A program made the position numbers and the translations under genes. From contig JAJFHE010000026.1 of the NCBI GenBank assembly GCA_021775755.1, forward strand, positions 1-64,000: a stretch of 64,000 nucleotides of DNA. Reading direction: 5' to 3'. Below the pieces are notes generated by a model. It was not told where the DNA came from. It saw only the letters and a list, made by a program, of their open reading frames with translations, and did no database searches. Source of the stretch: Hyphomicrobiales bacterium (lineage in GTDB: Bacteria > Pseudomonadota > Alphaproteobacteria > Rhizobiales > JAJFHB01). Position 1 is the stretch's first letter. Every line of letters begins with the position of its first letter. This document shows, one piece after another, positions 25,663-36,418 of this stretch.

Positions 25663-25703
25663 GAAAGAGGGGAGATGGGATGCCATCTCCCCTCTTTCTT
25701 TTT
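25663..25703 (+). terminator. Rho-independent terminator after rpmA
   Basis: A perfect 16-bp stem (25663-25678 with 25683-25698; arms GAAAGAGGGGAGATGG and its complement) with a 4-nt loop is followed by TTTTT. It is among the strongest terminators in the window. Confidence 0.93.
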
Positions 25704-25717
25704 GTACGGGCTAATTT

Positions 25718-26314
25718 ATGACGAGCGAAACCACGACACTGGACACCGGCGCGGCCATCGCCACCGCGCGCCTTTTGCTGCGGCGTCCCGATGAACGCGA
25801 TGTCGCGGATATGGCGCGCCTGGCAAACAACTGGAATGTCGTCTGCAACACATCGCGCCTGCCTTTTCCCTATCGCGAGGAGCACGCTAGAGCCTTCATC
25901 GCTATCCTCGAGCATAACCGCGGCGATGGCTCGGCCCCGTTTTCCGTCTGTCTGGACGACGGCAAGGGGTCATTCATCGGCGTATGCGGCTACGGCGCGC
26001 CTGAAGGCCACATCATTCGCGAACTCGGTTACTGGTTGGGAGAACCTTACTGGGGCAGCGGCTTTGCAACCGAGGTCGTGTCCGCGGTCGTGGCACACGC
26101 TTTTACGAGCCATCCGCATGTTACGGAAATGCATGCCGACTATCAGGTCGGGAACCATGCTTCAGGCGCGGTGTTACGCAAATGCGGGTTTGAAATTGTC
26201 GGCGAAGGCGAGGCCTACTCCCTCGCCAATGGTAAAAACATGCCGCTCGTGCACGTTTCTCTTCGCCGCGAGGCATGGCAGCGCACGGTAACCGAAAGCC
26301 AGGACAGCGCTTGA
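25718..26314 (+). CDS. GNAT family N-acetyltransferase (RimJ/RimL type)
   Basis: This 198-residue protein starts just after the rpmA terminator. It has TARLLLRRPDERDVADMARLAN, the acetyl-CoA-binding core GYWLGEPYWGSGFATEVV and the closing NHASGAVLRKCGF, all typical of RimJ/RimL-like acetyltransferases that act on protein N-termini or small amines. Its place between rpmA and obgE is conserved in Hyphomicrobiales. It lies 30 bp upstream of obgE and is probably co-transcribed. The substrate is unknown. Confidence 0.85.
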   Translation: MTSETTTLDTGAAIATARLLLRRPDERDVADMARLANNWNVVCNTSRLPFPYREEHARAFIAILEHNRGDGSAPFSVCLDDGKGSFIGVCGYGAPEGHIIRELGYWLGEPYWGSGFATEVVSAVVAHAFTSHPHVTEMHADYQVGNHASGAVLRKCGFEIVGEGEAYSLANGKNMPLVHVSLRREAWQRTVTESQDSA

Positions 26315-26335
26315 GTTGCGCGCCATCCGGGATAA

Positions 26336-28508
<2,173 letters not shown>

Positions 28509-28512
<4 letters not shown>

Positions 28513-29804
28513 GTGTTGCAGTTGACTATGAGGACAATACCGCCTCCGCCATCGCACAGCAGATGGCCGAAACCGGCCGTGCCGCGCGCGCTGCGGCAGC
28601 CGAACTGGCGATTGCCGGCACGCGGCCGAAAAACGATGCATTGGCTGCAATGGCTGGCCACTTGCGCGCGGGCGAAGCGGAGATTCTTGCCGGCAATGAA
28701 CGCGACCTGGTGGCAGCGCGCAAGGCCGGACGCAATGCCGCCTTCATCGACCGGTTGACGCTGAACGCCGAGCGCGTCGAAGCGATGGCGGCCGGACTTG
28801 AAGCAATCCGCGATCTCGACGATCCGGTCGGCACCGTCACCGAGACCTTTGAGCGCCCCAACGGCCTGCGCATCGAGCGCACGCGCGTACCCATCGGCGT
28901 AATCGGCATTATCTATGAGAGCCGCCCCAATGTGACGGCGGACGCAGGCGCGCTGTGCATGAAGTCCGGAAACGCCGTAATCCTGCGCGGCGGCAGCGAC
29001 AGCTTCCACTCAAGCGCGGCAATTCTCGCCTGTCTGCAGGCCGGATTACGCGATGCCGGACTGTCCGGAAACGCAATCCAGATGGTGCCAACGACCGACC
29101 GTTCAGCCGTCGGCATGATGCTTGAGGGCCTGAACGGCTGCATCGACGTTATCGTACCTCGCGGCGGCAAGAGCCTTGTCGGCCGTGTCGAGGAGGAGGC
29201 CCGGGTGCCCGTCTTTTCGCACCTGGAAGGCCTTTGTCATGTGTATATCGATGGCGCCGCGGACCCGGCGATGGCGCGCGATATTGCCGTCAACGCCAAG
29301 ATGCGCCGTACCGGCATTTGCGGCGCCGCGGAGACCTTGCTGGTCGACAGTGCCTGCGCACGTACCTTGCTTCCCGATCTCACCGGTGCACTGATCGAAG
29401 CCGGCTGCGAGGTGCGAGGCGACACGGACACCCGCGAGATTGACCCTCGCATCGCTCCGGCAACCGAGGACGACTGGAGCACGGAGTATCTCGATGCCAT
29501 CATCTCCACCCGCATAGTCGACGGCGTCGGCGGGGCCATCAGCCATATCGCCGGTTACGGTTCGAATCACACCGACTGCATTGTAACAAGCGACAATGCC
29601 ACGGCTGAGCGGTTCCTGCGCGAGGTCGACAGCGCCATCGTTCTGCACAATGCCTCGACACAGTTCGCCGACGGCGGCGAATTCGGCATGGGTGCGGAAA
29701 TCGGCATCGCGACAGGCAAGCTGCATGCCCGCGGGCCCGTCGGCCTGGAGCAGCTCACGACGTTCAAGTATGTCGTACGCGGTTCGGGGCAGACCCGTCC
29801 CTGA
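28509..29804 (+). CDS. proA: Gamma-glutamyl phosphate reductase
   Basis: This 431-residue aldehyde-dehydrogenase-like enzyme has [27 protein letters not shown], the catalytic cysteine in [12 protein letters not shown], and a C-terminal [10 protein letters not shown]. It reduces gamma-glutamyl phosphate to the semialdehyde that becomes proline. Its start overlaps proB by 4 bp and its stop overlaps the nadD start. Confidence 0.96.
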
Positions 29805-30445
29805 TGCGGCCAAGGGGTTCACGCTATTCCCTGTGGTTGCCGGAGAGGCCGGTCAGGCGCGCCTCCAAAAAGCGCTTCGCTAGTCCCGTTGTCGGACTTC
29901 TGGGCGGCTCCTTCAATCCCGCCCATGAAGGTCATCTGGCGATATCGCTTGAGGCTTTGAAACGGCTCGGCCTTGATCAGGTCTGGTGGTTGGTCGCTCC
30001 GCAGAACCCCCTGAAACCCGAGCACGAAACCGCGCCCTACGAGACCCGCATCGAGGTGGCGAGAGATGTCGCGCGCCACCCGCGCATTGTTGTCTCCGAT
30101 CTGGAGCAGCACTGGGCATGCCATTACACGGTCGAAACGCTCGATGTTCTCGAAACGCGCTATGCCGAGCGGAGTTTCATATGGCTCATGGGTGCCGACG
30201 CCTTCGCCGGTCTTCACAATTGGAAAGATTGGCGCGACATCGTCAGCCGCATACCAATCGCCGTTTTCAACCGGCCGGGCAGTGTTCAGTTTGCCTGCCA
30301 CTCGAAGGCGGCGCAGACTTTCCCGCATGCCCGCCGGCACGGGTTCGCGGCCGGCCGTACAGGCCCCGGACACCCGCCGGCCTGGTGCATACTCGACATA
30401 CCCCTGCAGCCGCAAAGCTCCTCAGCCATAAGATCGGTGAAATGA
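29804..30445 (+). CDS. nadD: Nicotinate-nucleotide adenylyltransferase
   Basis: This 213-residue protein has the nucleotidyltransferase signature GGSFNPAHEGHL near residue 33, WWLVAPQNPLK, WLMGADAF, and the C-terminal SSSAIR box. It makes deamido-NAD from nicotinate mononucleotide and ATP. The first about 25 residues ([16 protein letters not shown]) are basic and unconserved, so translation may begin inside, but the start overlapping proA is plausible. Confidence 0.93.
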   Translation: MRPRGSRYSLWLPERPVRRASKKRFASPVVGLLGGSFNPAHEGHLAISLEALKRLGLDQVWWLVAPQNPLKPEHETAPYETRIEVARDVARHPRIVVSDLEQHWACHYTVETLDVLETRYAERSFIWLMGADAFAGLHNWKDWRDIVSRIPIAVFNRPGSVQFACHSKAAQTFPHARRHGFAAGRTGPGHPPAWCILDIPLQPQSSSAIRSVK

Positions 30446-30485
30446 TCTGTTGAATTGTCCCCCTCAGACGCAGTAAATTGAAGGT

Positions 30486-30508
30486 GCTGCGGCGATGCCG
30501 GCCGCAGC
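30486..30508 (+). terminator. Weak hairpin downstream of nadD
   Basis: GCTGCGGC (30486-30493) pairs perfectly with GCCGCAGC (30501-30508) around a 7-nt loop. No T-run follows, so it may only slow transcription or protect mRNA ends. Confidence 0.3.
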
Positions 30509-30618
30509 GGCTTGCGCTTTATGCTAACGGGCATGAACGAGAGGGCATTGCGGTTGACCAGAACCCGCATTGACCACGTGAAAGAGGATTCCCGCTCTGA
30601 TATCCCATAGTACCAGCG

Positions 30619-30640
30619 GGAGCACCGGTAACGGTGCTCC
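30619..30640 (+). promoter_or_regulatory. Stem-loop at the 5' end of rsfS
   Basis: GGAGCACCG and CGGTGCTCC form a perfect 9-bp stem around GTAA, ending 14 bp before the TTG used here as rsfS start. If translation begins further upstream, the hairpin would be inside the coding region. A translational control role is conceivable but untested. Confidence 0.4.
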
Positions 30641-30653
30641 TGAGAGCACGGCT

Positions 30654-31013
30654 TTGCCGACGGGGAAGCCAAGCTCCAAATTGCACGGATGCGTCCTTGA
30701 ATGCCTCGAGGATGCGAAGGCTGAAAACATCATCTCCATCGACCTGACGGGCAAGACCCAGATCTCCGATGCCATGGTCGTGGCGTCGGGGCGCTCGCAC
30801 CGCCATGTCGGCGCTATCGCCGATCAATTGCTGCGCAAGCTCAAGGACGATGGCTTTGGAACGGCGCGCATCGAGGGCCTGTCCAATTCCGACTGGGTGC
30901 TCATTGATGCCGGCGATGTTATCGTCCACATCTTCCGGCCCGAGGTGCGCGAGTTCTATAACCTCGAGAAACTCTGGTCCGCCAATGTTCCATCGGAACG
31001 GCTCGCGGTCTGA
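30654..31013 (+). CDS. rsfS: Ribosome silencing factor RsfS
   Basis: At least 119 residues match RsfS (Iojap family): VLECLEDAKAENIISIDL, SDAMVVASGRSHRHV, GFGTARIEGLSNSDWVLIDAGDVIVHIFRPEVREFYNLEKLW. It binds ribosomal protein L14 and blocks subunit joining under poor nutrition. The start is uncertain: no in-frame ATG exists downstream of the stop at 30579. TTG at 30654 is the annotated choice; CTG at 30597 has AAAGAGGA 8 bp upstream and would add 19 residues. Confidence 0.9.
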   Translation: MPTGKPSSKLHGCVLECLEDAKAENIISIDLTGKTQISDAMVVASGRSHRHVGAIADQLLRKLKDDGFGTARIEGLSNSDWVLIDAGDVIVHIFRPEVREFYNLEKLWSANVPSERLAV

Positions 31014-31073
31014 GAGAAAACCGATGCGGCGGACGCGGCGGTGACAATGGCCCTCGCGCAAAGGATCACATAA

Positions 31074-31556
31074 ATGCGCCTGTCGATTCTGGCGATCGGT
31101 CAGATGAAGAAGGGGCCCGACGCCGCCTTGTGCGATGACTATCTCCATCGCCTCGGTCATCAGGGCCGAAGTATCGGGATTTCCGATGTCCGGCTGAAGG
31201 AATTCGCGGAGTCAAAGCATCCCAATGCGCCCGACCGCAAGGCCGAGGAGAGCGACCGGATGACGGCGGCCGTGCCCGGTCAGGCCCGCATTGTCGCCCT
31301 TTCAGAGCGCGGCCGCCAGATGAGCAGCAAGGAGTTTGCGGCATTTCTGCAAAATATGCTCGACGATGCGGTTCCCGAGCTTGCTTTCATGATTGGCGGG
31401 CCGGACGGGCACCACCCTGCCTTGGAGGAACAGGCATATCTGCACCTGTCGTTCGGCGAAATGACCTGGCCGCACCGACTCGCACGGGTAATGTTGAGCG
31501 AGCAGATTTACCGGGCGGTTACTATTCTGACCAATCATCCCTATCACCGGGCCTGA
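31074..31556 (+). CDS. rlmH: 23S rRNA (pseudouridine1915-N3)-methyltransferase
   Basis: This 160-residue SPOUT methyltransferase starts MRLSILAIGQMKKGPD and has the SAM-binding FMIGGPDGHHP knot segment plus LSFGEMTWPHRLARVMLSEQIYRA, both diagnostic for RlmH. It methylates helix 69 of 23S rRNA. It lies in the usual rsfS-rlmH-envC order. Confidence 0.95.
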   Translation: MRLSILAIGQMKKGPDAALCDDYLHRLGHQGRSIGISDVRLKEFAESKHPNAPDRKAEESDRMTAAVPGQARIVALSERGRQMSSKEFAAFLQNMLDDAVPELAFMIGGPDGHHPALEEQAYLHLSFGEMTWPHRLARVMLSEQIYRAVTILTNHPYHRA

Positions 31557-31567
31557 AGAAGATACAG

Positions 31568-32890
31568 ATGCCGCTGATTGCCGCCAAAACTTACATCTCC
31601 GCCGCGTTGGAAACGCTGCGCATGGGCGCAGGTATCACCGTTGTCGCGGGCATCGCCGCTCTCGCTGCACCGCTCGCCCTGGCGCAAAGCAGCGAAGACG
31701 GCGCCGATCCGACCGGCGCCCTAGAGGAAGTGCGCGAGCGGCTTGAGCAATCGGACGAGCGGCGCGAGGATCTTGAGCGCGCCGCCACCGAACTCGCTGA
31801 AGAAACGGAAGCCCTGAGCGGCAAACTGATCGCGACTGCCGGCAAGATCCAGGCACGCGAAGCGCAGATTACCGCCGGAGAAGAACGGCTTGAAAAACTG
31901 TCTTTTGAGGAAACCATCATCAGCGGCGAACTCCAGCAACGCCATGAGGCGCTTTCTGAACTCCTCGCCGGGCTGCAGCGGCTTGAAACCGATCCGCCGC
32001 CGCCCATTGCGGTGAAACCGGAAGATGCGCTGTCCGCCATGCGCGGTGCCATGCTGCTCAAGTCCGTGGTTCCCGAATTGCGTGGTCAGGCCAATGCGCT
32101 GGCACAAAGCCTCGCCCGGATCGCGGATTTGCGCACCGCCATCACAACGGAACAGACCGAGATCGCCGATAATCTTGCCGCACTCGACGAAGAGCGCCGC
32201 CAAATCACCAATCTTCTGCAACAGAAAGAAGAGCTGACCGCGTCAATTTCGCAGGAGCTTGTAACCGAACGTCAAAACGCCGAAACGCTGGCTGAACGCG
32301 CGCAGTCGCTGCAGGACCTTCTGGCGCGTCTTGAGCAGGCACGCCGCGAATCAGAACTGGCGCGCGCCGAAGCGGAACAGAACCGCCAGGATGAACTGGC
32401 ACGCGAGCGCGAAGAGCGCCTTGCCCGGCTGTCGCAGCCGAGTGTGGCCTTTTCCAAGGCTCGCGGTCAGCTCAACTATCCGGCACAAGGCACACGCATT
32501 CGTGATTATGGCAGCGACGACGAACTGGGCAGCAGCTCAGAAGGGGTCTATATAGAGACCCGAAACTTCGCGCAGATAACGACGTCGAATGACGGCTGGG
32601 TTGTTTACGCAGGTGAATTCAGAGGTTATGGCCAGCTCTTGATTATCAACGCTGGTGAAGGATATCATGTGCTGTTGGCAGGATTGGAACAGATCACTGT
32701 GAATGTCGGCCAGTTCATCCGCGCTGGAGAGCCGGTCGGGACCATGGGCGCCACTGCCGCCCACAGCACGATCATCGGCTCGCGCTCGCTGGACGGAAAG
32801 CCGGTGCTCTATGTTGAATTTCGTAAGAACGGTAACGCGATAGATCCCCGTCCCTGGTGGGCGGGCAATGACGAGAGGGTTCGCGGATGA
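31568..32890 (+). CDS. EnvC-like murein hydrolase activator (degenerate LytM/M23 domain)
   Basis: This 440-residue protein has an N-terminal signal-like helix ending LALAQSSE, a long coiled coil (about residues 55-290) and a C-terminal LytM/M23 fold. The M23 zinc ligands appear replaced: the first His/Asp region reads SEGVYIETRN and the last HxH reads LYVEFRKNG. It is therefore probably non-catalytic and, as with EnvC, activates periplasmic amidases during cell separation. The ctpA start overlaps its stop by 4 bp. Confidence 0.88.
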   Translation: MPLIAAKTYISAALETLRMGAGITVVAGIAALAAPLALAQSSEDGADPTGALEEVRERLEQSDERREDLERAATELAEETEALSGKLIATAGKIQAREAQITAGEERLEKLSFEETIISGELQQRHEALSELLAGLQRLETDPPPPIAVKPEDALSAMRGAMLLKSVVPELRGQANALAQSLARIADLRTAITTEQTEIADNLAALDEERRQITNLLQQKEELTASISQELVTERQNAETLAERAQSLQDLLARLEQARRESELARAEAEQNRQDELAREREERLARLSQPSVAFSKARGQLNYPAQGTRIRDYGSDDELGSSSEGVYIETRNFAQITTSNDGWVVYAGEFRGYGQLLIINAGEGYHVLLAGLEQITVNVGQFIRAGEPVGTMGATAAHSTIIGSRSLDGKPVLYVEFRKNGNAIDPRPWWAGNDERVRG

Positions 32891-34233
32891 TGCGAAAGCG
32901 CCTTTTGGCCGGACTGGGTTTTGCAATGGTCGGCGCCATGGCCGCCACCATTTTTATTTATACCGTAGGGCCGCTGGGTCCTGCGAATGCGGCTAACTCC
33001 GACACCTACCGCCAACTCGATCTGTTCGGCGACGTCTTTGACCGTATCAGGTCGGACTATGTCGATCAGCCGGAGGACTCGCAGCTTATCGATGCGGCGA
33101 TCTCCGGAATGCTTAGCGCGCTTGACCCGCATTCAAGCTACATGAACGCCAAGGGCTTTCAGGAGATGCAGGTCCAGACGCGCGGCGAATTCGGCGGTCT
33201 GGGCATTGAAGTCACCATGGAACGCGGCGTCATCAAGGTTGTCGCGCCCATCGACGAAACACCGGCGGCCCGCGCCGGCATTCTCGCCGGTGATTTCATC
33301 ACCCATATCGACGGCGAACAGATCATCAATATGACGCTCGGCGAAGCCGTTGACCGCATGCGCGGCGCGGTCAACACGCCGATCGATCTGACGATCGTGC
33401 GCGAAGGTACCGAAGAGCCATTCGACATCCGCGTCGTGCGCGACATCATCAGAATCCGTTCCGTCAGGTCACGCAGCGACGGCGATATCGGCTATGTTCG
33501 CATTACGACGTTCAATGAGCAGACCCAGTCGGGCCTGCACAAGGCGATACGTGAACTGTCCGACGAGATCGGCGACGGTCTGAAGGGCTTCATTCTCGAC
33601 CTGCGCAACAATCCCGGCGGTCTGCTCGATCAGGCAATCTATGTCTCCGACACCTTCCTCGACCGAGGCGAAATCGTCTCGACGCGCGGCCGCAATGCCG
33701 AACAGACGCAGCGCTACAACGCCGAGGGCGGCGATCTCGTCGACGGACTTCCCGTGGTCGTCCTGATCAACGGCGGTTCGGCGTCTGCCTCCGAGATCGT
33801 TGCAGGCGCCTTGCAGGATCACCAGCGCGCCACGATCCTTGGCACACGCTCTTTCGGCAAGGGATCGGTGCAGACCATCATTCCGCTCGGCGGCATGGGA
33901 GCGATCCGGCTGACGACGGCACGCTACTACACGCCATCTGGCCGTTCCATCCAGGCAAAGGGTATCGACCCCGATATCGTTGTTGAGCAGGAACTGCCGG
34001 AGGACCAGCGGAGCGAGGAGCCCCGGGGCGAGTCGAACCTGCCCGGTCACATCAACGCCGAAGACGGCGATGAAGGCTCCGGATCGTCGGCCTATGTTCC
34101 CCCGGATCGCGAAGAGGACAAACAGTTGATCTACGCGCTCAATCTTCTGCGTGGTATTTCCGAAGAGGCGCCGGCCACTAATGATGGCGGCGCGCAAGAG
34201 GAAGAACCGGAAGATACGGCTCCCGCGGAATAA
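32887..34233 (+). CDS. ctpA: Carboxy-terminal processing protease (S41 family)
   Basis: This 448-residue protein has a signal/anchor helix (about residues 5-28), a PDZ domain (about 85-170, FGGLGIEV to PFDIRVVRD) and an S41 protease core with the catalytic Ser in NGGSASASEIV and Lys in SFGKGSVQTIIPL. The C-terminal about 90 residues are acidic and disordered. Such proteases process C-termini of periplasmic proteins and control murein hydrolases, which fits co-transcription with the EnvC-like gene. A strong terminator follows. Confidence 0.95.
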   Translation: MMRKRLLAGLGFAMVGAMAATIFIYTVGPLGPANAANSDTYRQLDLFGDVFDRIRSDYVDQPEDSQLIDAAISGMLSALDPHSSYMNAKGFQEMQVQTRGEFGGLGIEVTMERGVIKVVAPIDETPAARAGILAGDFITHIDGEQIINMTLGEAVDRMRGAVNTPIDLTIVREGTEEPFDIRVVRDIIRIRSVRSRSDGDIGYVRITTFNEQTQSGLHKAIRELSDEIGDGLKGFILDLRNNPGGLLDQAIYVSDTFLDRGEIVSTRGRNAEQTQRYNAEGGDLVDGLPVVVLINGGSASASEIVAGALQDHQRATILGTRSFGKGSVQTIIPLGGMGAIRLTTARYYTPSGRSIQAKGIDPDIVVEQELPEDQRSEEPRGESNLPGHINAEDGDEGSGSSAYVPPDREEDKQLIYALNLLRGISEEAPATNDGGAQEEEPEDTAPAE

Positions 34234-34288
34234 AGCTCCGCTCGGCCACGGCTTGGTTAACAGAGCTTTAACGGGTCATCGAACATAG

Positions 34289-34326
34289 TCGGGCGTGGAC
34301 TTTCGAAGTCCGCGCCCGATTTGTTT
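34289..34326 (+). terminator. Terminator after ctpA
   Basis: TCGGGCGTGGACTT (34289-34302) pairs with AAGTCCGCGCCCGA (34306-34319) over 14 bp with one wobble, and TTTGTTT follows. Confidence 0.85.
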
Positions 34327-34365
34327 CGCCGTTCCCCGGAGCTCTCAATCAGGCATGTCGCAAGA

Positions 34366-34631
34366 TAGAGCCCATATGATGAATTCGGAGTCACTTTGAT
34401 GGACCAAATCAGTTCGACCGGTAAGGCGCGCCGCGCCGCACGATGCGAGGCATCGGGCAAGCGGCACAACGCTGCCGGCAGACTGATTTGGTCCACCAAA
34501 GGCCGGGTTGTCCCGCCGCGTGGCGGCGTTGCGCTTCTTATGAGATGTCCCACATCGCATTGCGAAGCGCGCCTGACTACGCGGCAGGACAACCCGGTCA
34601 AAGTGGCTCGGAATCCATCAAATGGGCTCTA
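34366..34631. repeat. 266-bp nested palindromic element
   Basis: The outer arms 34366-34399 and 34598-34631 are inverted copies with 29 of 34 matches, starting TAGAGCCCAT. Inside lie two separate palindromes of 96 and 95 bp. The first (34400-34495) has perfect 14-bp arms TGGACCAAATCAGT/ACTGATTTGGTCCA and an apex hairpin GATGC-GAG-GCATC. The second (34503-34597) has 18-bp arms with one mismatch (CCGGGTTGTCC...) and an apex GATGT-CCC-ACATC. The cores of the two resemble each other when one is reversed, so the element is built from an inverted duplication. It contains no coding frame of its own. The start codon of the next gene (34622) lies in its right arm. Confidence 0.8.
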
Positions 34632-35815
34632 ATGTCAGCACAGCTCAATCAGGCGCCCCCAGGCCGCGCGCCAGCCTCAGCATTGATCCACTCAGATTGA
34701 CCTGGGCTCTGGTCTGCTGCGCGTTCACCGTACTGTTCATCTGGCTAATGGTTGCTGACGACCCGCTGGGCGGCGAACCCGTTGCCATGCTGTCGATCCC
34801 ACCGGTCGGGGAGCAGCAGGCGGCCGAAGCCGCATCCGGCGAGCTTGACTTTCGCGAAGGCCTGAACCCGGAAGACAACGTCGAGTTCACACCTGTCGTG
34901 GTCGAGGACGAGACCCTCGAGCCTCAAGACATCGGCCCCGATCCGCTGGACCAGCAGTTTGACGAGATGCTTGCCCAGGGCGGCACGGCGGTTACACGGT
35001 TGGTGACGGCTCCGGTAGACGGGCTGACCGAGCCCTCCGCCAACGGTCTTCTCCCGAGAATATCGAATTCCGGTCAAACGCCCGCCAAGGTCTACGCCCG
35101 CCCGCCCATCGGCCCGCAGGCCGAAAGCAATACCGCCAAGGTTGCCATCATGATTGGCGGCATGGGCCTTAGCCCTTCGTCGACGACGCTTGCAATCAAC
35201 ACGCTTCCGGCCGAAGTCACGCTTGCCTTCGCGCCCTATGCCAACGGCATTCAAAGGCTTGCCGATACGGCACGTCAAAACGGCCACGAAACGATGCTGC
35301 AGTTACCAATGGAGCCGTTCGACTATCCAGATAACGATCCTGGGCCGCACACCCTTCTGACCGGGCTCGCGCCACCTGAAAACGTCCGCCGGCTGGAGTG
35401 GCTGCTGGGACGGTTTACCGGCTATTTCGGTGTCACCAACTACATGGGCGCCCGCTATACATCGATGCCCGATTCTTTGCGCCATGCCCTCGAACAGATC
35501 AATCTGCGCGGCCTGGTGTATGTTGAAGACGGCTCGTCCGCCCGCAGCCAGTCGGAGCGTGTCGCCCGCCAGATCGGTTTGCAGGCCACCAAGGCGGACC
35601 TTTTGATCGACGCCATACCGTCGGCCGCCGCCATCGATGCCGCCCTCCAGGAACTTGAGAAACAGGCGCTGGAAAGCGGCGTCGCGCTCGGCGTGGCATC
35701 CGGTCTTCCCGTCACCATCGAACGAATTGCCGCATGGGCGAGAAACCTTGAGCGGAAAGGCGTTTATCTGGTACCTGTCAGCTCAACGATAGCCTTGCGC
35801 CAAAACCTCTCCTAG
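34622..35815 (+). CDS. Divergent polysaccharide deacetylase family protein
   Basis: This 397-residue protein has a membrane anchor at about residues 28-45, a proline/glutamate-rich stalk of about 120 residues, and a C-terminal divergent polysaccharide deacetylase domain (VAIMIGGMGLSPSSTTLAI, LPMEPFDYP, YMGARYTSMPDSL, YVEDGSSARSQ). It follows ctpA in the envC-ctpA block, as in related genomes, and probably acts on the envelope. The ATG at 34622 lies inside the nested palindrome, so its translation start could be masked by mRNA structure; no nearby in-frame ATG offers an alternative. Confidence 0.87.
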   Translation: MGSNVSTAQSGAPRPRASLSIDPLRLTWALVCCAFTVLFIWLMVADDPLGGEPVAMLSIPPVGEQQAAEAASGELDFREGLNPEDNVEFTPVVVEDETLEPQDIGPDPLDQQFDEMLAQGGTAVTRLVTAPVDGLTEPSANGLLPRISNSGQTPAKVYARPPIGPQAESNTAKVAIMIGGMGLSPSSTTLAINTLPAEVTLAFAPYANGIQRLADTARQNGHETMLQLPMEPFDYPDNDPGPHTLLTGLAPPENVRRLEWLLGRFTGYFGVTNYMGARYTSMPDSLRHALEQINLRGLVYVEDGSSARSQSERVARQIGLQATKADLLIDAIPSAAAIDAALQELEKQALESGVALGVASGLPVTIERIAAWARNLERKGVYLVPVSSTIALRQNLS

Positions 35816-35887
35816 AGCATAGCCCGCAGGTTCTCACCGGGCGCGGCTCGCCCCGGGCCGGGTGCGCGAAAATAAAGCTGACAGATA

Positions 35888-36418
35888 ATGACTCCCACCA
35901 CACCAGACGATGCCGACAGCGACACACTGCCTTATCGCGCCTGCGTCGGGATTGCGCTTTTCAACCGGCAAAACCGGGTGTGGATTGGCCGCCGCCTACC
36001 GAAATGGGAAGGCGACGGCGGCGAACATCTCTGGCAAATGCCGCAGGGCGGGATCGACAAGGGCGAAACGCCCGCTGAAGCGGCGCGCCGGGAACTGCGC
36101 GAGGAAGTCGGCACCGACAAGGCCACCATCATTGCCGAGACCAGCGACTGGCTGACCTATGATTTGCCGGCCGAAGCCCTGGGCGTTGCCCTGAAGGGCC
36201 GCTTCCGCGGCCAGAAACAGATGTGGTTTGCCATGCGATTTGACGGCACCGACGCGGATATCGATATAGAAGACGGGCACGGTGAAAAGGTCGAGTTCGA
36301 CGCCTGGCGCTGGGAAAAACTCGAACAGCTTCCAGAACTTGTCGTACCGTTCAAGCGTGGCGTCTACGATCAGGTCGTATCGGCTTTCGCGCATATCGCA
36401 GCCGGCAACTCGGCCTGA
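35888..36418 (+). CDS. rppH: RNA pyrophosphohydrolase
   Basis: This 176-residue Nudix hydrolase has the box GGIDKGETPAEAARRELREE followed by VG (about residues 55-77), preceded by LWQMPQGG, and the FKRGVYDQV C-terminus of RppH. It removes pyrophosphate from 5' ends of mRNAs, starting decay, or hydrolyses dinucleoside polyphosphates. Its stop overlaps the next start (TGATG). Confidence 0.93.
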   Translation: MTPTTPDDADSDTLPYRACVGIALFNRQNRVWIGRRLPKWEGDGGEHLWQMPQGGIDKGETPAEAARRELREEVGTDKATIIAETSDWLTYDLPAEALGVALKGRFRGQKQMWFAMRFDGTDADIDIEDGHGEKVEFDAWRWEKLEQLPELVVPFKRGVYDQVVSAFAHIAAGNSA

